A stretch of DNA of 47,409 nucleotides from Actinomycetota bacterium (GTDB lineage: Bacteria; Actinomycetota; Acidimicrobiia; Acidimicrobiales; Iamiaceae). The stretch spans positions 22,141 to 69,549 of the forward strand of contig JACPNX010000019.1 of the NCBI GenBank assembly GCA_016185275.1, read 5' to 3'. The number at the start of each line of letters is the position of its first letter. The stretch's first letter is position 1. The translations under genes were made by a program, and so were the position numbers. The notes beneath the pieces are model-generated. The model was not told the origin of the DNA. It saw nothing but the letters and a program-made list of their open reading frames with translations, and ran no database searches. Shown one piece after another: positions 16,075 through 25,567 of the stretch.

Positions 16075-16974
16075 TCACGCACCCGCTCGTGGGCCGCCCT
16101 CTTCAGGAATCCGACCGAGCGCCAGCAGGTAGGGCGCCGGAGCCGACACCGTGCCGTCCGTGGCCTCGTTGGCCTCGCGCAGAGCGTCACCCACGGCCGC
16201 CTCGGCGTCGGCCGCCCGCCCGCGTGCCGCAGCCGCTTCCCGGAAGGCGACGAACGGCCCTGCGGCCGTGAGGAAGAACTCGACGCCCGCCTCGACGGAC
16301 GGGAACGACCATGCGAAGGGCCGTACTTCCACGTGGGGCTCGAGGCCGGCGGCGCGCAGCCGCGCGCCGGCCGTAGCCGGGTCGCCCCAGTCGTCAGAGT
16401 CGGCACCCGCCGGTGGCGGCATGGGGTTCACCTCGGCCGCCCGGGGCTGCCACGCCCGGCGCCACGGGCCGCCAGCCCAGGCGGTGAGGGCGACCACGCC
16501 ACCCGGGCGGCACACACGGGCCGACTCGGCCGCGGCGAGCGCCGGTGCGGGGGCGAAGATGAGCGCGAAGACGCTCACGACCGCGTCGAACGACGCCGTC
16601 GGCCAAGGCAACGCCTGCGCGTCGCCGAGTCGCACGTCGATGTCGAGACGTTCGGCGCCGATGCGGGCGCGCGCCCGCTCCACCTGCGCGGGCGTGAGGT
16701 CGACGGCGGCCACCCGGGCACCGCGCCGCGCCGCCTCGATGGCCGCATTGCCGTCGCCGACCCCCACGTCGAGCACGTCGCGCCCGGCGATCGGTCCCAC
16801 CGCTCGCTCCACGGCATCGACCACCGCGGTGCTGACCGGTGCCAGCCGGCGAGCCACCGCCGGGTAGTCGCCGATCGTCCAGCGCCGCCGCTCGGCCGCC
16901 GCCGCCGCAGCATCAGCATCAGCGGCATCGTCGTCGGGCCCGTCGCCCTCGACCACGTCGTCACCCGGGGTCAC
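16075..16974 (-). CDS. Class I SAM-dependent methyltransferase
   Basis: A 299-residue protein with an acidic, Ala/Asp-rich N-terminus and a class I methyltransferase core: motif I D-V-L-D-V-G-V-G-D-G-N-A, then A-V-D-L-T-P-A-Q, D-A-Q-A-L-P-W-P and S-F-D-A-V-V-S-V-F. The substrate is not evident. It starts (GTG 16974) four bases after the acyl-CoA ligase stop at 16979, so the two are translationally coupled, and it precedes menB on the same strand. It does not look like MenG, which is present at 8851, so a menaquinone role is uncertain; methylation of a fatty-acid-derived product is equally possible. Confidence 0.8.
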   Translation of the reverse strand: MTPGDDVVEGDGPDDDAADADAAAAAAERRRWTIGDYPAVARRLAPVSTAVVDAVERAVGPIAGRDVLDVGVGDGNAAIEAARRGARVAAVDLTPAQVERARARIGAERLDIDVRLGDAQALPWPTASFDAVVSVFALIFAPAPALAAAESARVCRPGGVVALTAWAGGPWRRAWQPRAAEVNPMPPPAGADSDDWGDPATAGARLRAAGLEPHVEVRPFAWSFPSVEAGVEFFLTAAGPFVAFREAAAARGRAADAEAAVGDALREANEATDGTVSAPAPYLLALGRIPEEGGPRAGA

Positions 16975-16978
16975 GAGC

Positions 16979-18619
16979 TCAGCCGCCCGCCGCCGTCGGC
17001 AGCACGTGGTCCCTGAAGCGGTCGCGAAGCGTCTTCTTCGAGAACTTGCCCACCGACGTCTTCGGCACCTCGTCGATGAACACGACGTCGTCGGGCATCC
17101 ACCACTTGGCGATGCGGCCGTCGAGGAACGACAGCACCTCGTCGCGGCTGAGCTCCTCCCCCGGCTTGACCACCACGCAGGCCAGCGGGCGCTCCTGCCA
17201 CTTCGGATGGTGGACGCCGATGACGGCGGCCTCGGCCACCTTCGGGTGGGCCATGATCTCGTTCTCGAGCTCGACGGTCGAGATCCACTCGCCGCCGGAC
17301 TTCACCACGTCCTTCGTGCGATCCACGATGCGCAGGTAGCCGTCGCCGTCGACGGTGGCGACGTCGCCGGTCCTGAGCCAGCCATCGGACGTGAACGACT
17401 CCGGCGAGCGGGGATCGTTGTAGTACTCCCTGGCGATCCAGGGACCGGCGGCCTGGAGCTCGCCGGAGGTGGCGCCGTCGGCCGGCACGGGCTCGAGCGT
17501 GTCGGGGTCGACCACCCGCAGTTCGACGCCGAGCAGCGGGAGGCCGATGCTGGCCCGCACGTCGGCCAGCTCCTCCTCGGTGCGCCCTTCGGCCACGGTC
17601 GATTTGATGTGCCCCGTCGTGGCCACCGGGCTGGTCTCGGTCATGCCCCAGGCCTGAAGGATCGGCATGCCGATCTGCTCGCGGTAGGCCTCGGAGAGCG
17701 CCTTGGGCACGGCCGAACCGCCACACGGGATGGCCCGCAGGCAGGAGGTGTCGCGCCCCTTCAGCTCGGGCAGCACGCCCATCCAGATCGTCGGAACGCC
17801 GGCCGCGAGGGTGACCCGCTCGGACTCGATGAGCCCGGCGAGCGCCGGCGGCGACAGGTCGGGTCCTGGCATCACGAGGTTCGACCCGGCGGCGACCGCC
17901 GCGTGGGCGAGCCCCCAGGCGTTGGCGTGGAACATGGGCACGACCGGCAGGATGGTGTCGCGCTCGCTCACCCCGATGGCGTCGGCCGTCATCACGCCCA
18001 TCGTGTGCAGGAACGTGGACCGGTGGCTGTACACGACGCCCTTCGGGTTGCCCGTGGTGCCGCTCGTGTAGCACATCGACGCGGCCTGGGATTCGTCGTC
18101 CACGTGCCAGTCGACCGGCGAGGCGGCCTGCAGGAGGGCCTCGTAGTCGTGGACCTCCTTGCCGGCCGGCGCCTCGGGCACCTCGCCCTTCCCGTCGTCC
18201 ATCACGACGACGTGGCGCACGGTCTCGAACGTGTCGAGCAACGGCCACATCAGCGCGGCGAGCGACCGGTCGACGAAGACGACCTCGTCCTCGGCGTGGT
18301 TGGCGACGTACGTGAGCTGCTCCGGGAACAGCCTGATGTTCAGCGTGTGCAGCACCCGCCCCGAGCACGGCGCGGCGAAGTACAGCTCGAGGTGGCGCCC
18401 CGTGTTCCAGCCGAACGTGGCGACGCGGCCGTCGCCGGAGATGCCGAGGTCGCCGAGAACGCCACCGAGGCGGCGGCTCCGCTCGGCCCACTCGCCGTAC
18501 GTCGCGCGTGCGCGGCCGTCGGCGGTGGCGGTCGTGATCCGCTTCGCCGGGAACAGCCGCTCGGCCCGGTCGAACAGGTGCACGAGCGTGAGTGGGTGAT
18601 CCTGCATGAGGCCCTTCAT
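16979..18619 (-). CDS. Medium/long-chain fatty-acid-CoA ligase
   Basis: A 546-residue ANL ligase activating a fatty acid to its CoA ester. It has the P-loop Y-T-S-G-T-T-G-N-P-K-G, the motif Q-A-W-G-M-T-E-T-S-P, the core/hinge segment W-L-R-T-G-D-V-A-T-V-D-G-D-G-Y and the C-terminal catalytic lysine in T-S-V-G-K-F-S-K-K. It resembles the DmdB/AlkK-like group of acyl-CoA synthetases. ATG 18619 matches the family N-terminus; the open frame continues upstream as an artefact. The gene is divergent from menE with 129 bases between. It is distinct from MenE, which is shorter and lies next to it. Confidence 0.9.
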   Translation of the reverse strand: MKGLMQDHPLTLVHLFDRAERLFPAKRITTATADGRARATYGEWAERSRRLGGVLGDLGISGDGRVATFGWNTGRHLELYFAAPCSGRVLHTLNIRLFPEQLTYVANHAEDEVVFVDRSLAALMWPLLDTFETVRHVVVMDDGKGEVPEAPAGKEVHDYEALLQAASPVDWHVDDESQAASMCYTSGTTGNPKGVVYSHRSTFLHTMGVMTADAIGVSERDTILPVVPMFHANAWGLAHAAVAAGSNLVMPGPDLSPPALAGLIESERVTLAAGVPTIWMGVLPELKGRDTSCLRAIPCGGSAVPKALSEAYREQIGMPILQAWGMTETSPVATTGHIKSTVAEGRTEEELADVRASIGLPLLGVELRVVDPDTLEPVPADGATSGELQAAGPWIAREYYNDPRSPESFTSDGWLRTGDVATVDGDGYLRIVDRTKDVVKSGGEWISTVELENEIMAHPKVAEAAVIGVHHPKWQERPLACVVVKPGEELSRDEVLSFLDGRIAKWWMPDDVVFIDEVPKTSVGKFSKKTLRDRFRDHVLPTAAGG

Positions 18620-18748
18620 GGGTCCCCCTTCGTGGTCCTGCGCGGCGTCGACGTGACGGCCGGTTCGCGGCCGGCATCGCGGGCCCGAGCGTAGGCGAGG
18701 CGCCAGTCGGGCCGTGGCCCCACCCGCCTCCGACGTACCGTGCAGCGG

Positions 18749-19936
18749 ATGGCCGACCTCGTGGCGCTCGACCTGCCTGCCGGCCCCGAGTTCGTCGGCG
18801 CGCTGAGGCGGGCCTGGGACCGGGGCGACGCCGTGCTCCCGGTGGACCAGCGCCTCGCGCCGCCCGCCCGGCTCGCGCTCGTCGAGCGGATGCGGCCCGC
18901 TCGGGTCGTCGAGCCGGGCGGCGACCCGAGCGGCCGTTCGCTCGCCGAGGCCGTCCCCGTGCTCGACGGCGACGCGCTGGTCGTCCCCACCAGCGGCACG
19001 ACCGGCGCCCCGAAGGGCGTCGTCCACACGCACGCCTCGGTCGCCGCTCATGCCCGCGCCGTGCACGAACGGCTCGCCGTGGAGCGCGCCTCGGACCGGT
19101 GGCTGTCGTGCCTGCCGCTCGCCCACGTCGGCGGCCTCGGCGTCGTGACCCGGGCCCTCGTGACGGGGCTGCGCGTCGAGGTGCACGAACACTTCGACGT
19201 CGAAGCGGTTCTCGACGCGGCTCGCCGCGGGGCCACGCTCGTGTCGCTCGTGCCCACGGCGCTCGACCGGCTCCCCGAGGTCCCGTTCCGCTGGGTGGTC
19301 CTCGGCGGCTCCGCCGATCCCGTGGCCCGGCCCGCCAACGTCGTGCGCACCTACGGCTCGACCGAGTCGGGAGGTGGCGTCGTCTACGACGGCGTGCCGC
19401 TGGCAGGGGTCGAGGTCCGCGTCGATGACGACGGGGCCATCGCCCTTCGGGGGCCGACGTTGCTGCGGGCGTATCGCCTGGATCCGTCGCAGGAGGGACC
19501 CGCAGGCACCGACCCGAAGGCCACCGACGGCTGGTTCACCACCGGCGACATCGGTGCGTGGGACGAGGTGTCGGCCCGGCTGACCGTCGCCGGCAGGAGA
19601 GGCGACCTGATCGTCACCGGCGGCGAGAACGTCTGGCCCGGTCCGGTCGAAGCGGTGATCGCTACGCACCCCGCCGTCGCCGCCGTCGCCGTGGTCGGGC
19701 GGCGCGACCCGGACTGGGGTGAGCGGGTGGTGGCCGTCGTCGTACCCCGGACGGGCGTAGCTCGACCGTCGCTCGACGCGCTGCGGGACCACGTGAAGGC
19801 CACCCTGCCTCCATGGTGCGCACCCCGGTCCCTGGAGCTGGTCGACGCGCTGCCCCGCACGGCGCTCGGGAAGGTGCGTCGAGATGCCGTCGCGGCCGAC
19901 GACCAGGCCGACGGTCAGAGGCGCGCCGAGCAGTAG
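18749..19936 (+). CDS. menE: o-Succinylbenzoate-CoA ligase MenE
   Basis: A compact 395-residue ANL ligase that should activate o-succinylbenzoate for MenB. It has V-P-T-S-G-T-T-G-A-P-K-G, R-T-Y-G-S-T-E-S-G-G, W-F-T-T-G-D-I-G and L-I-V-T-G-G-E-N-V-W-P-G-P-V, with the catalytic lysine in T-A-L-G-K-V-R-R. The short length and position in the locus support MenE over a fatty-acid ligase. GTG 18740 is an alternative start. The 3' end overlaps the convergent anti-sigma gene by 22 bases. Confidence 0.88.
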   Translation: MADLVALDLPAGPEFVGALRRAWDRGDAVLPVDQRLAPPARLALVERMRPARVVEPGGDPSGRSLAEAVPVLDGDALVVPTSGTTGAPKGVVHTHASVAAHARAVHERLAVERASDRWLSCLPLAHVGGLGVVTRALVTGLRVEVHEHFDVEAVLDAARRGATLVSLVPTALDRLPEVPFRWVVLGGSADPVARPANVVRTYGSTESGGGVVYDGVPLAGVEVRVDDDGAIALRGPTLLRAYRLDPSQEGPAGTDPKATDGWFTTGDIGAWDEVSARLTVAGRRGDLIVTGGENVWPGPVEAVIATHPAVAAVAVVGRRDPDWGERVVAVVVPRTGVARPSLDALRDHVKATLPPWCAPRSLELVDALPRTALGKVRRDAVAADDQADGQRRAEQ

Positions 19937-20649
19937 ACCCGCCCGGCGGCGTCGACCATCGCCACCCGAGCCACCCGGTCGCCCGGGAAGCCGGTCACCG
20001 TGCCCCACGCGTCCCGGCCGTCGAGGACGACGGGTCCGACGGAACGCACGCTTCCGTCGGTGAGCGTGATGCGCAACCGGTAGCCCGCGCCGTCGCCGGA
20101 CCAGCGGTCGTCGCGCCAGCCGGGAAGGGCGACGAACACCGCGTCCGGCTGGCGTGCGACCACGACGCGACCGACCACGGTCCCGTCCGGTGTGCGCATC
20201 GCGGCCGCACGCGAGGTCGGGCGCCCACCCGACACGCGCTGCACCACGGCACCCGCGCCTGCGGCCAGGAGCAGCACCACGATGGCCGCGGCGACCGCGG
20301 CCACGCGACGCCCGCCGACCGCCGGCCGGGGCCACCGGCTCGGGCTCCGGCGCCCGCGGCCCGGCGCGCCCGGGCTGGCGGACCGCTCGACCGCACGGGC
20401 CCCGACCGATCCGGGCCCCGCCACCGCCAAGGCGCCGAGGACGCGGTCCTCGAAGCCGGGCGGCGGCTCTTCGCGGGGTACGGCGAGCAGCAGCGCGTCG
20501 GCCGCGGCGGCCGCCGCCGCGACCTCGGCCCGGCACGACGGGCAGCCGAGGAGGTGCTCGAGCAGGCGGGCCCGCTCCTCGCCGGCGACCAGTCCCACCG
20601 CGAGCTCCGAGACGACGTCGCGCACCTCGTCACATCGGGCGCTGGTCAC
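19915..20649 (-). CDS. Zinc-finger anti-sigma factor, RskA-like
   Basis: A 244-residue single-pass membrane protein. The N-terminal cytoplasmic domain holds the zinc-binding anti-sigma motif H-L-L-G-C-P-S-C (H-x3-C-x2-C). A transmembrane helix around residues 120-140 (V-A-A-V-A-A-A-I-V-V-L-L-L) leads to an outer RskA-type domain. It should bind and hold the sigma factor encoded just upstream until a signal releases it. GTG 20649 overlaps the sigma stop codon as GTGA, so the two are made in fixed ratio. The 3' end overlaps menE. Confidence 0.88.
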   Translation of the reverse strand: MTSARCDEVRDVVSELAVGLVAGEERARLLEHLLGCPSCRAEVAAAAAAADALLLAVPREEPPPGFEDRVLGALAVAGPGSVGARAVERSASPGAPGRGRRSPSRWPRPAVGGRRVAAVAAAIVVLLLAAGAGAVVQRVSGGRPTSRAAAMRTPDGTVVGRVVVARQPDAVFVALPGWRDDRWSGDGAGYRLRITLTDGSVRSVGPVVLDGRDAWGTVTGFPGDRVARVAMVDAAGRVYCSARL

Positions 20650-21209
20650 GGCTCCACCTCGTCGCGCACGGCAAGCGCGGTTCGAAGCTTGCGCAGCCCG
20701 GTGCGGATGCGGGTCTTGGCCGTGCCGAGAGGGATGCCGTCGATCCGGCTCACCTCCTGGGCGGTGCGCCCGCCGAGAGCGGCGAGCACGACGGCACGCC
20801 GCTGCTCGGGCGGAAGCTGCCTCAACGCCGCGACCACCACGGTCCGCTCGTCGTCGGCCTCGGCCGCGGTCGGGGGGCCCGGGACCGACGTGGCGACGCG
20901 CAGGACCAGCTCGTCGAGGTGCGTGGTCGGCCGTACCCGCTCGGCTCGCACCGCGTCGATGGCGGCGTTGCGGGTGATCGCCAGGAGCCACGTGGGTACC
21001 GAGCCGCGCCGGGCATCGAAGGTGGCCGCCGCTCTCCACGCCCGCACGAACGCCTCCTGCGCGACGTCATCAGCGCGGGCACGGTCGCCGACCACGGCCA
21101 GCGCCACCCCGTACACGCGGGCCTGGAAGCGCCGGACGAACGCGGTCGCGGCGGCGCCGTCCCCGGACGCGAACCCGGCGAGCAGCGCGTCGTCGCTCAC
21201 CCCGTCCAT
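20646..21209 (-). CDS. ECF RNA polymerase sigma factor
   Basis: A 187-residue group IV sigma factor. Region 2 is seen as D-D-V-A-Q-E-A-F-V-R-A-W with W-L-L-A-I-T-R-N-A-A-I-D. Region 4 is L-P-P-E-Q-R-R-A-V-V-L-A with the recognition helix around G-I-P-L-G-T-A-K-T-R-I. ATG 21209 lies 6 bases beyond a predicted -10, so the message would be leaderless; GTG 21200 is an alternative start. It is translationally coupled to its anti-sigma factor and divergent from a cupredoxin lipoprotein with a shared promoter motif, so it probably drives both transcripts. The group may be close to SigK/ECF19. Confidence 0.9.
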   Translation of the reverse strand: MDGVSDDALLAGFASGDGAAATAFVRRFQARVYGVALAVVGDRARADDVAQEAFVRAWRAAATFDARRGSVPTWLLAITRNAAIDAVRAERVRPTTHLDELVLRVATSVPGPPTAAEADDERTVVVAALRQLPPEQRRAVVLAALGGRTAQEVSRIDGIPLGTAKTRIRTGLRKLRTALAVRDEVEP

Positions 21210-21215
21210 GCCGTC

Positions 21216-21244
21216 CCTACGTTCGCCCAGCAGTGCCGGATTGC
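21216..21244 (-). promoter_or_regulatory. Predicted ECF promoter for the sigma/anti-sigma operon
   Basis: On the minus strand GCAATC (21244-21239) and CGTAGG (21221-21216) are exactly 17 bases apart. The same bipartite motif with the same spacing faces the other way at 21256-21284. Six bases separate the -10 from the sigma ATG, which implies a leaderless message. The assignment to this sigma factor is inferred from the repetition and position. Confidence 0.55.
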
Positions 21245-21255
21245 GCAACGGGGCG

Positions 21256-21284
21256 GCAATCTCCCCGCCGACGGGGCTCGTAGG
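21256..21284 (+). promoter_or_regulatory. Predicted ECF promoter for the cupredoxin gene
   Basis: GCAATC (21256-21261) and CGTAGG (21279-21284) are separated by 17 bases, identical to the motif pair on the opposite strand for the sigma gene. Transcription would start near 21291, leaving a 22-base leader that contains AGGAGG before the ATG at 21313. Confidence 0.55.
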
Positions 21285-21312
21285 ACGGTCGAACCCAGCC
21301 CCAGGAGGCGAC

Positions 21313-21834
21313 ATGCGACGGATGCCGATGATCGTGATGGCGGTGGTGATGCTCACCGCGGCGTGCAGCAACGACAAGAGCGGCTCGAGCGGGTCCGCGG
21401 CCACCGACGCGAAGAGCTCCTCGCTCGCCGACCGCGCCGGACTCAGCGGCAAGGTCAACGACAAGGGCACGAAGACGGTGACGGGATCCTCGCCGACGAT
21501 CTCCGTGGAGGTCGACGACTTCTACTTCAGCCCCACGTTCATCTCGGCGCCGGCCGGCTCCACGGTCACCCTGCAGATCAAGAGCGAGGGCAAGGCGCCG
21601 CACACGTTCACTGCCGACGGTGCCGGCGTCGACGAGAAGCTCAGCCCCGGCGACTCCAAGACCGTCACGATCACCGTGCCGAAGTCGGGCGCCGTCGCCT
21701 TCTTCTGCAAGTTCCACAAGAGCAGTGGCATGCAGGGCGCCGTGGTGGTGCCCGGGCCCAAGGGTTCGGGTGCATCGTCGGGCGGCTCGGGCGGCTCGGG
21801 CGGAGCCACGACCTCGGGCGGCTCCGGCTACTAG
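21313..21834 (+). CDS. Cupredoxin-domain lipoprotein
   Basis: A 173-residue lipoprotein with a short signal peptide and lipobox L-T-A-A-C (Cys at residue 18). The plastocyanin-like domain binds type 1 copper through His in A-P-H-T-F, Cys in F-F-C-K-F, His in K-F-H-K and probably Met in G-M-Q-G. It should carry electrons or bind copper at the outer membrane face. The C-terminal 25 residues are a Gly/Ser tail. A strong AGGAGG ribosome-binding site lies 5 bases before the ATG. It is divergent from the ECF sigma operon and probably part of its regulon, perhaps in redox or copper stress. Confidence 0.88.
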   Translation: MRRMPMIVMAVVMLTAACSNDKSGSSGSAATDAKSSSLADRAGLSGKVNDKGTKTVTGSSPTISVEVDDFYFSPTFISAPAGSTVTLQIKSEGKAPHTFTADGAGVDEKLSPGDSKTVTITVPKSGAVAFFCKFHKSSGMQGAVVVPGPKGSGASSGGSGGSGGATTSGGSGY

Positions 21835-21952
21835 GCCGGGGTCGAGCGCAACGGTCGACCGGGCGGAGGGTTCGGCGCTCCCGACCCGGGGGATGGACGG
21901 CTGGCGGCGCCGCCGGGTAGACCGCGGGGCACTCCACCGAGGAAGGGCCCGC

Positions 21953-23947
<1,995 letters not shown>

Positions 23948-23982
23948 ACCCACGGGTCGCTGCCACCGGCTCCGTGACGCGC

Positions 23983-24013
23983 CGAGGCCCGCCCCACCGG
24001 GGGGCGGGCCTCG
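23983..24013. terminator. Bidirectional hairpin terminator
   Basis: A perfect 13-bp stem (23983-23995 with 24001-24013) and 5-base loop lie in the 92-base gap between the convergent DUF255 and rpf genes. There is no T-tract, as with the hairpin at 742. Confidence 0.75.
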
Positions 24014-24039
24014 GGCTCACGGGCGGAGGGACGGACGGT

Positions 24040-24735
24040 TCAGCGAAGGCCGAGCTTGGCCGAGCACACCGGCCAGGCCCCCCAACCCTGGGCGGCGCGC
24101 AGGCGCTCGCCCATCTGGATCTGCACCTCGCGCGACGCCTCGTTCGGCATGCCGGAGCCGCCGACGGAGCGCCACGAACCGACGGTGAACTGGAGACCGC
24201 CGTAGTAGCCGTTGCCCGTGTTGATCGCCCAGTTCCCACCTGACTCGCACTGGGCCAGGCGATCCCACACCCCGTATCCGACGGACGGGCCGGCCGCAGG
24301 GGCGGCGTGGGGTGCGGGCGGCGCGGGGGCAGCCGGTCGCGGCGTGGGCACGTGCGCCGGCTTCGGGGCGGGAGGCGGGGGCGGCGGAGGCGGGGGCGGC
24401 GGCGGAGGAGGCGGGGGCGGCGGAGGCGGCAGGACCAGCCGCTCCGCCTTGGCCTGGGCCACCGGCGCCAGGACGGCCTCCGTCGACTGGAAGGCCGGGG
24501 TGCGAGCCGCGCTGGCCTGGAGGTCACCGGCGATGGCCGCGGTGACGACCGCCGCGCCCATCTCACCGGCGCCGGCCGGCGCCGAGGACGCCGTGGTGGC
24601 CAGCACCGACGAGACGGCGAGTGCCAGGGAGGCACCAGCCGCGAGCCGCCGACGATGCCGGCGGCTCGGGGCCGCCGGCGCCGGCTTGGCGCCGGTTGCG
24701 ACCGGGCGCGCGCCGGATACAGGGGGGGTTGGCAT
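24040..24735 (-). CDS. Resuscitation-promoting factor (Rpf) with polyproline linker
   Basis: A 231-residue secreted lytic transglycosylase-like protein that cleaves peptidoglycan during growth or exit from dormancy. A basic N-terminus and hydrophobic segment (residues 30-50) form a signal peptide or anchor. Residues about 103-122 are an unbroken run of roughly 20 prolines, followed by a Pro/Ala linker, probably to cross the wall. The C-terminal Rpf domain has the catalytic Glu in [16 protein letters not shown] and the closing W-P-V-C-S-A-K-L-G. The ATG 24735 has an AAGGAG-type ribosome-binding site. Downstream the gene meets a terminator hairpin. Confidence 0.95.
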   Translation of the reverse strand: MPTPPVSGARPVATGAKPAPAAPSRRHRRRLAAGASLALAVSSVLATTASSAPAGAGEMGAAVVTAAIAGDLQASAARTPAFQSTEAVLAPVAQAKAERLVLPPPPPPPPPPPPPPPPPPPPAPKPAHVPTPRPAAPAPPAPHAAPAAGPSVGYGVWDRLAQCESGGNWAINTGNGYYGGLQFTVGSWRSVGGSGMPNEASREVQIQMGERLRAAQGWGAWPVCSAKLGLR

Positions 24736-24852
24736 GGGGGGACCACTCCTTCTGGTGGGTCGGATGGTCGGAGGCGGGACGGCTACTGCTGGAGCCGCGC
24801 CACAGCGCCCTCGACGATTCGGCGGCCACAGTCTGCCCCGTCGTCGGCTGTT

Positions 24853-24868
24853 CGTAACACTTTCGCAA
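24853..24868 (-). promoter_or_regulatory. Direct repeat upstream of rpf, possible MtrA-type site
   Basis: On the minus strand GTTGC-N6-GTTAC forms a direct repeat with an 11-base period, about 120 bases upstream of the rpf start. MtrA regulates rpf genes in other actinobacteria and binds direct repeats of GTnAC-type hexamers. The match is loose and the assignment is inference. Confidence 0.3.
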
Positions 24869-24943
24869 CGTGAATGTCGTCACCGCCGAGCCGAGGCCGC
24901 CACGAGGGCCTCCCGCCCGCGGCCGGGCGAACCGACCGGTCGG

Positions 24944-25543
24944 CTACCAGCGCCCTCGATGGACGACATCGGCGAGCGATCGGCGGGGCCGGCCCGCCGA
25001 GGTTCCGGGCCGGTCCGGTGCCGGCCAACCCAGTGCGACCGTGCCCACGCCCCGGCGGCCCGCAGGCACGCCGAACTCGGCCGCGACCGAGACCTCGTGC
25101 TCGAACAGCCCGAACAAGCACGCGCCCAGGCCCACCGCCACGGCGCCGAGGAGGAGGTGCTCCACGGCCGCACCGGCGTCCACGAACCAGTACGGCACCG
25201 GCCATGCGCCCGGACTTTCGCCGAGCCCGGTCGCCGCCTTGTCCGACTCGGCGTAGCGCCGGACGTACGCCCCGGGATCAGCCCACACGACGACCAGCAC
25301 GGGTGCCCGCAGCAGGCCGGGCCAGCCGAAGTCGCCACGCCGGCCGGCCGGCAGGGTCACGTCCCAGTAGCGCGCCGTGGCGTCCGCCGTGTCGAGCACC
25401 AGCAGATCCCAGCCCTGGCTGTTGCCGGCCGACGGCGCTCGGCGGGCCAGGTCGACGAGGCGGTCCACCAGCGCGGTGGGCACCGCTTCGTCGGTGAACG
25501 AACGCACCATGCGCCGGCGACGGATCGCGTCCTCCAGCTCCAC
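24944..25543 (-). CDS. Nitroreductase family protein
   Basis: A 199-residue FMN-dependent nitroreductase-fold protein. It opens V-E-L-E-D-A-I-R-R-R-R-M-V-R-S-F with the phosphate-binding Arg cluster, followed by R-R-A-P-S-A-G-N-S-Q-G-W and the C-terminal G-L-G-A-C-L-F-G. GTG 25543 gives the standard N-terminus; ATG 25591 would add 16 residues but overlap the divergent membrane gene. The substrate is not predictable; family members reduce nitroaromatics, quinones or flavins. It is on the same strand as rpf, 208 bases upstream of it. Confidence 0.85.
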   Translation of the reverse strand: MELEDAIRRRRMVRSFTDEAVPTALVDRLVDLARRAPSAGNSQGWDLLVLDTADATARYWDVTLPAGRRGDFGWPGLLRAPVLVVVWADPGAYVRRYAESDKAATGLGESPGAWPVPYWFVDAGAAVEHLLLGAVAVGLGACLFGLFEHEVSVAAEFGVPAGRRGVGTVALGWPAPDRPGTSAGRPRRSLADVVHRGRW

Positions 25544-25567
25544 GCCGCCAGCCTCGCCGATGGGCCG

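Noticed and set aside
18620..20536. N-terminal extension of the acyl-CoA ligase frame across menE and the anti-sigma gene
   Set aside because: Family similarity begins exactly at ATG 18619, and the extension runs antisense through menE and the anti-sigma gene.
24369..24432. G-rich plus-strand run as a functional G-quadruplex
   Set aside because: The run is the complement of about 20 proline codons in Rpf, which explains it without a regulatory role.
24736..24943. ydaO/c-di-AMP riboswitch upstream of rpf
   Set aside because: I could not recognise its conserved core in the 208-base leader, although such switches precede rpf genes in other actinobacteria.
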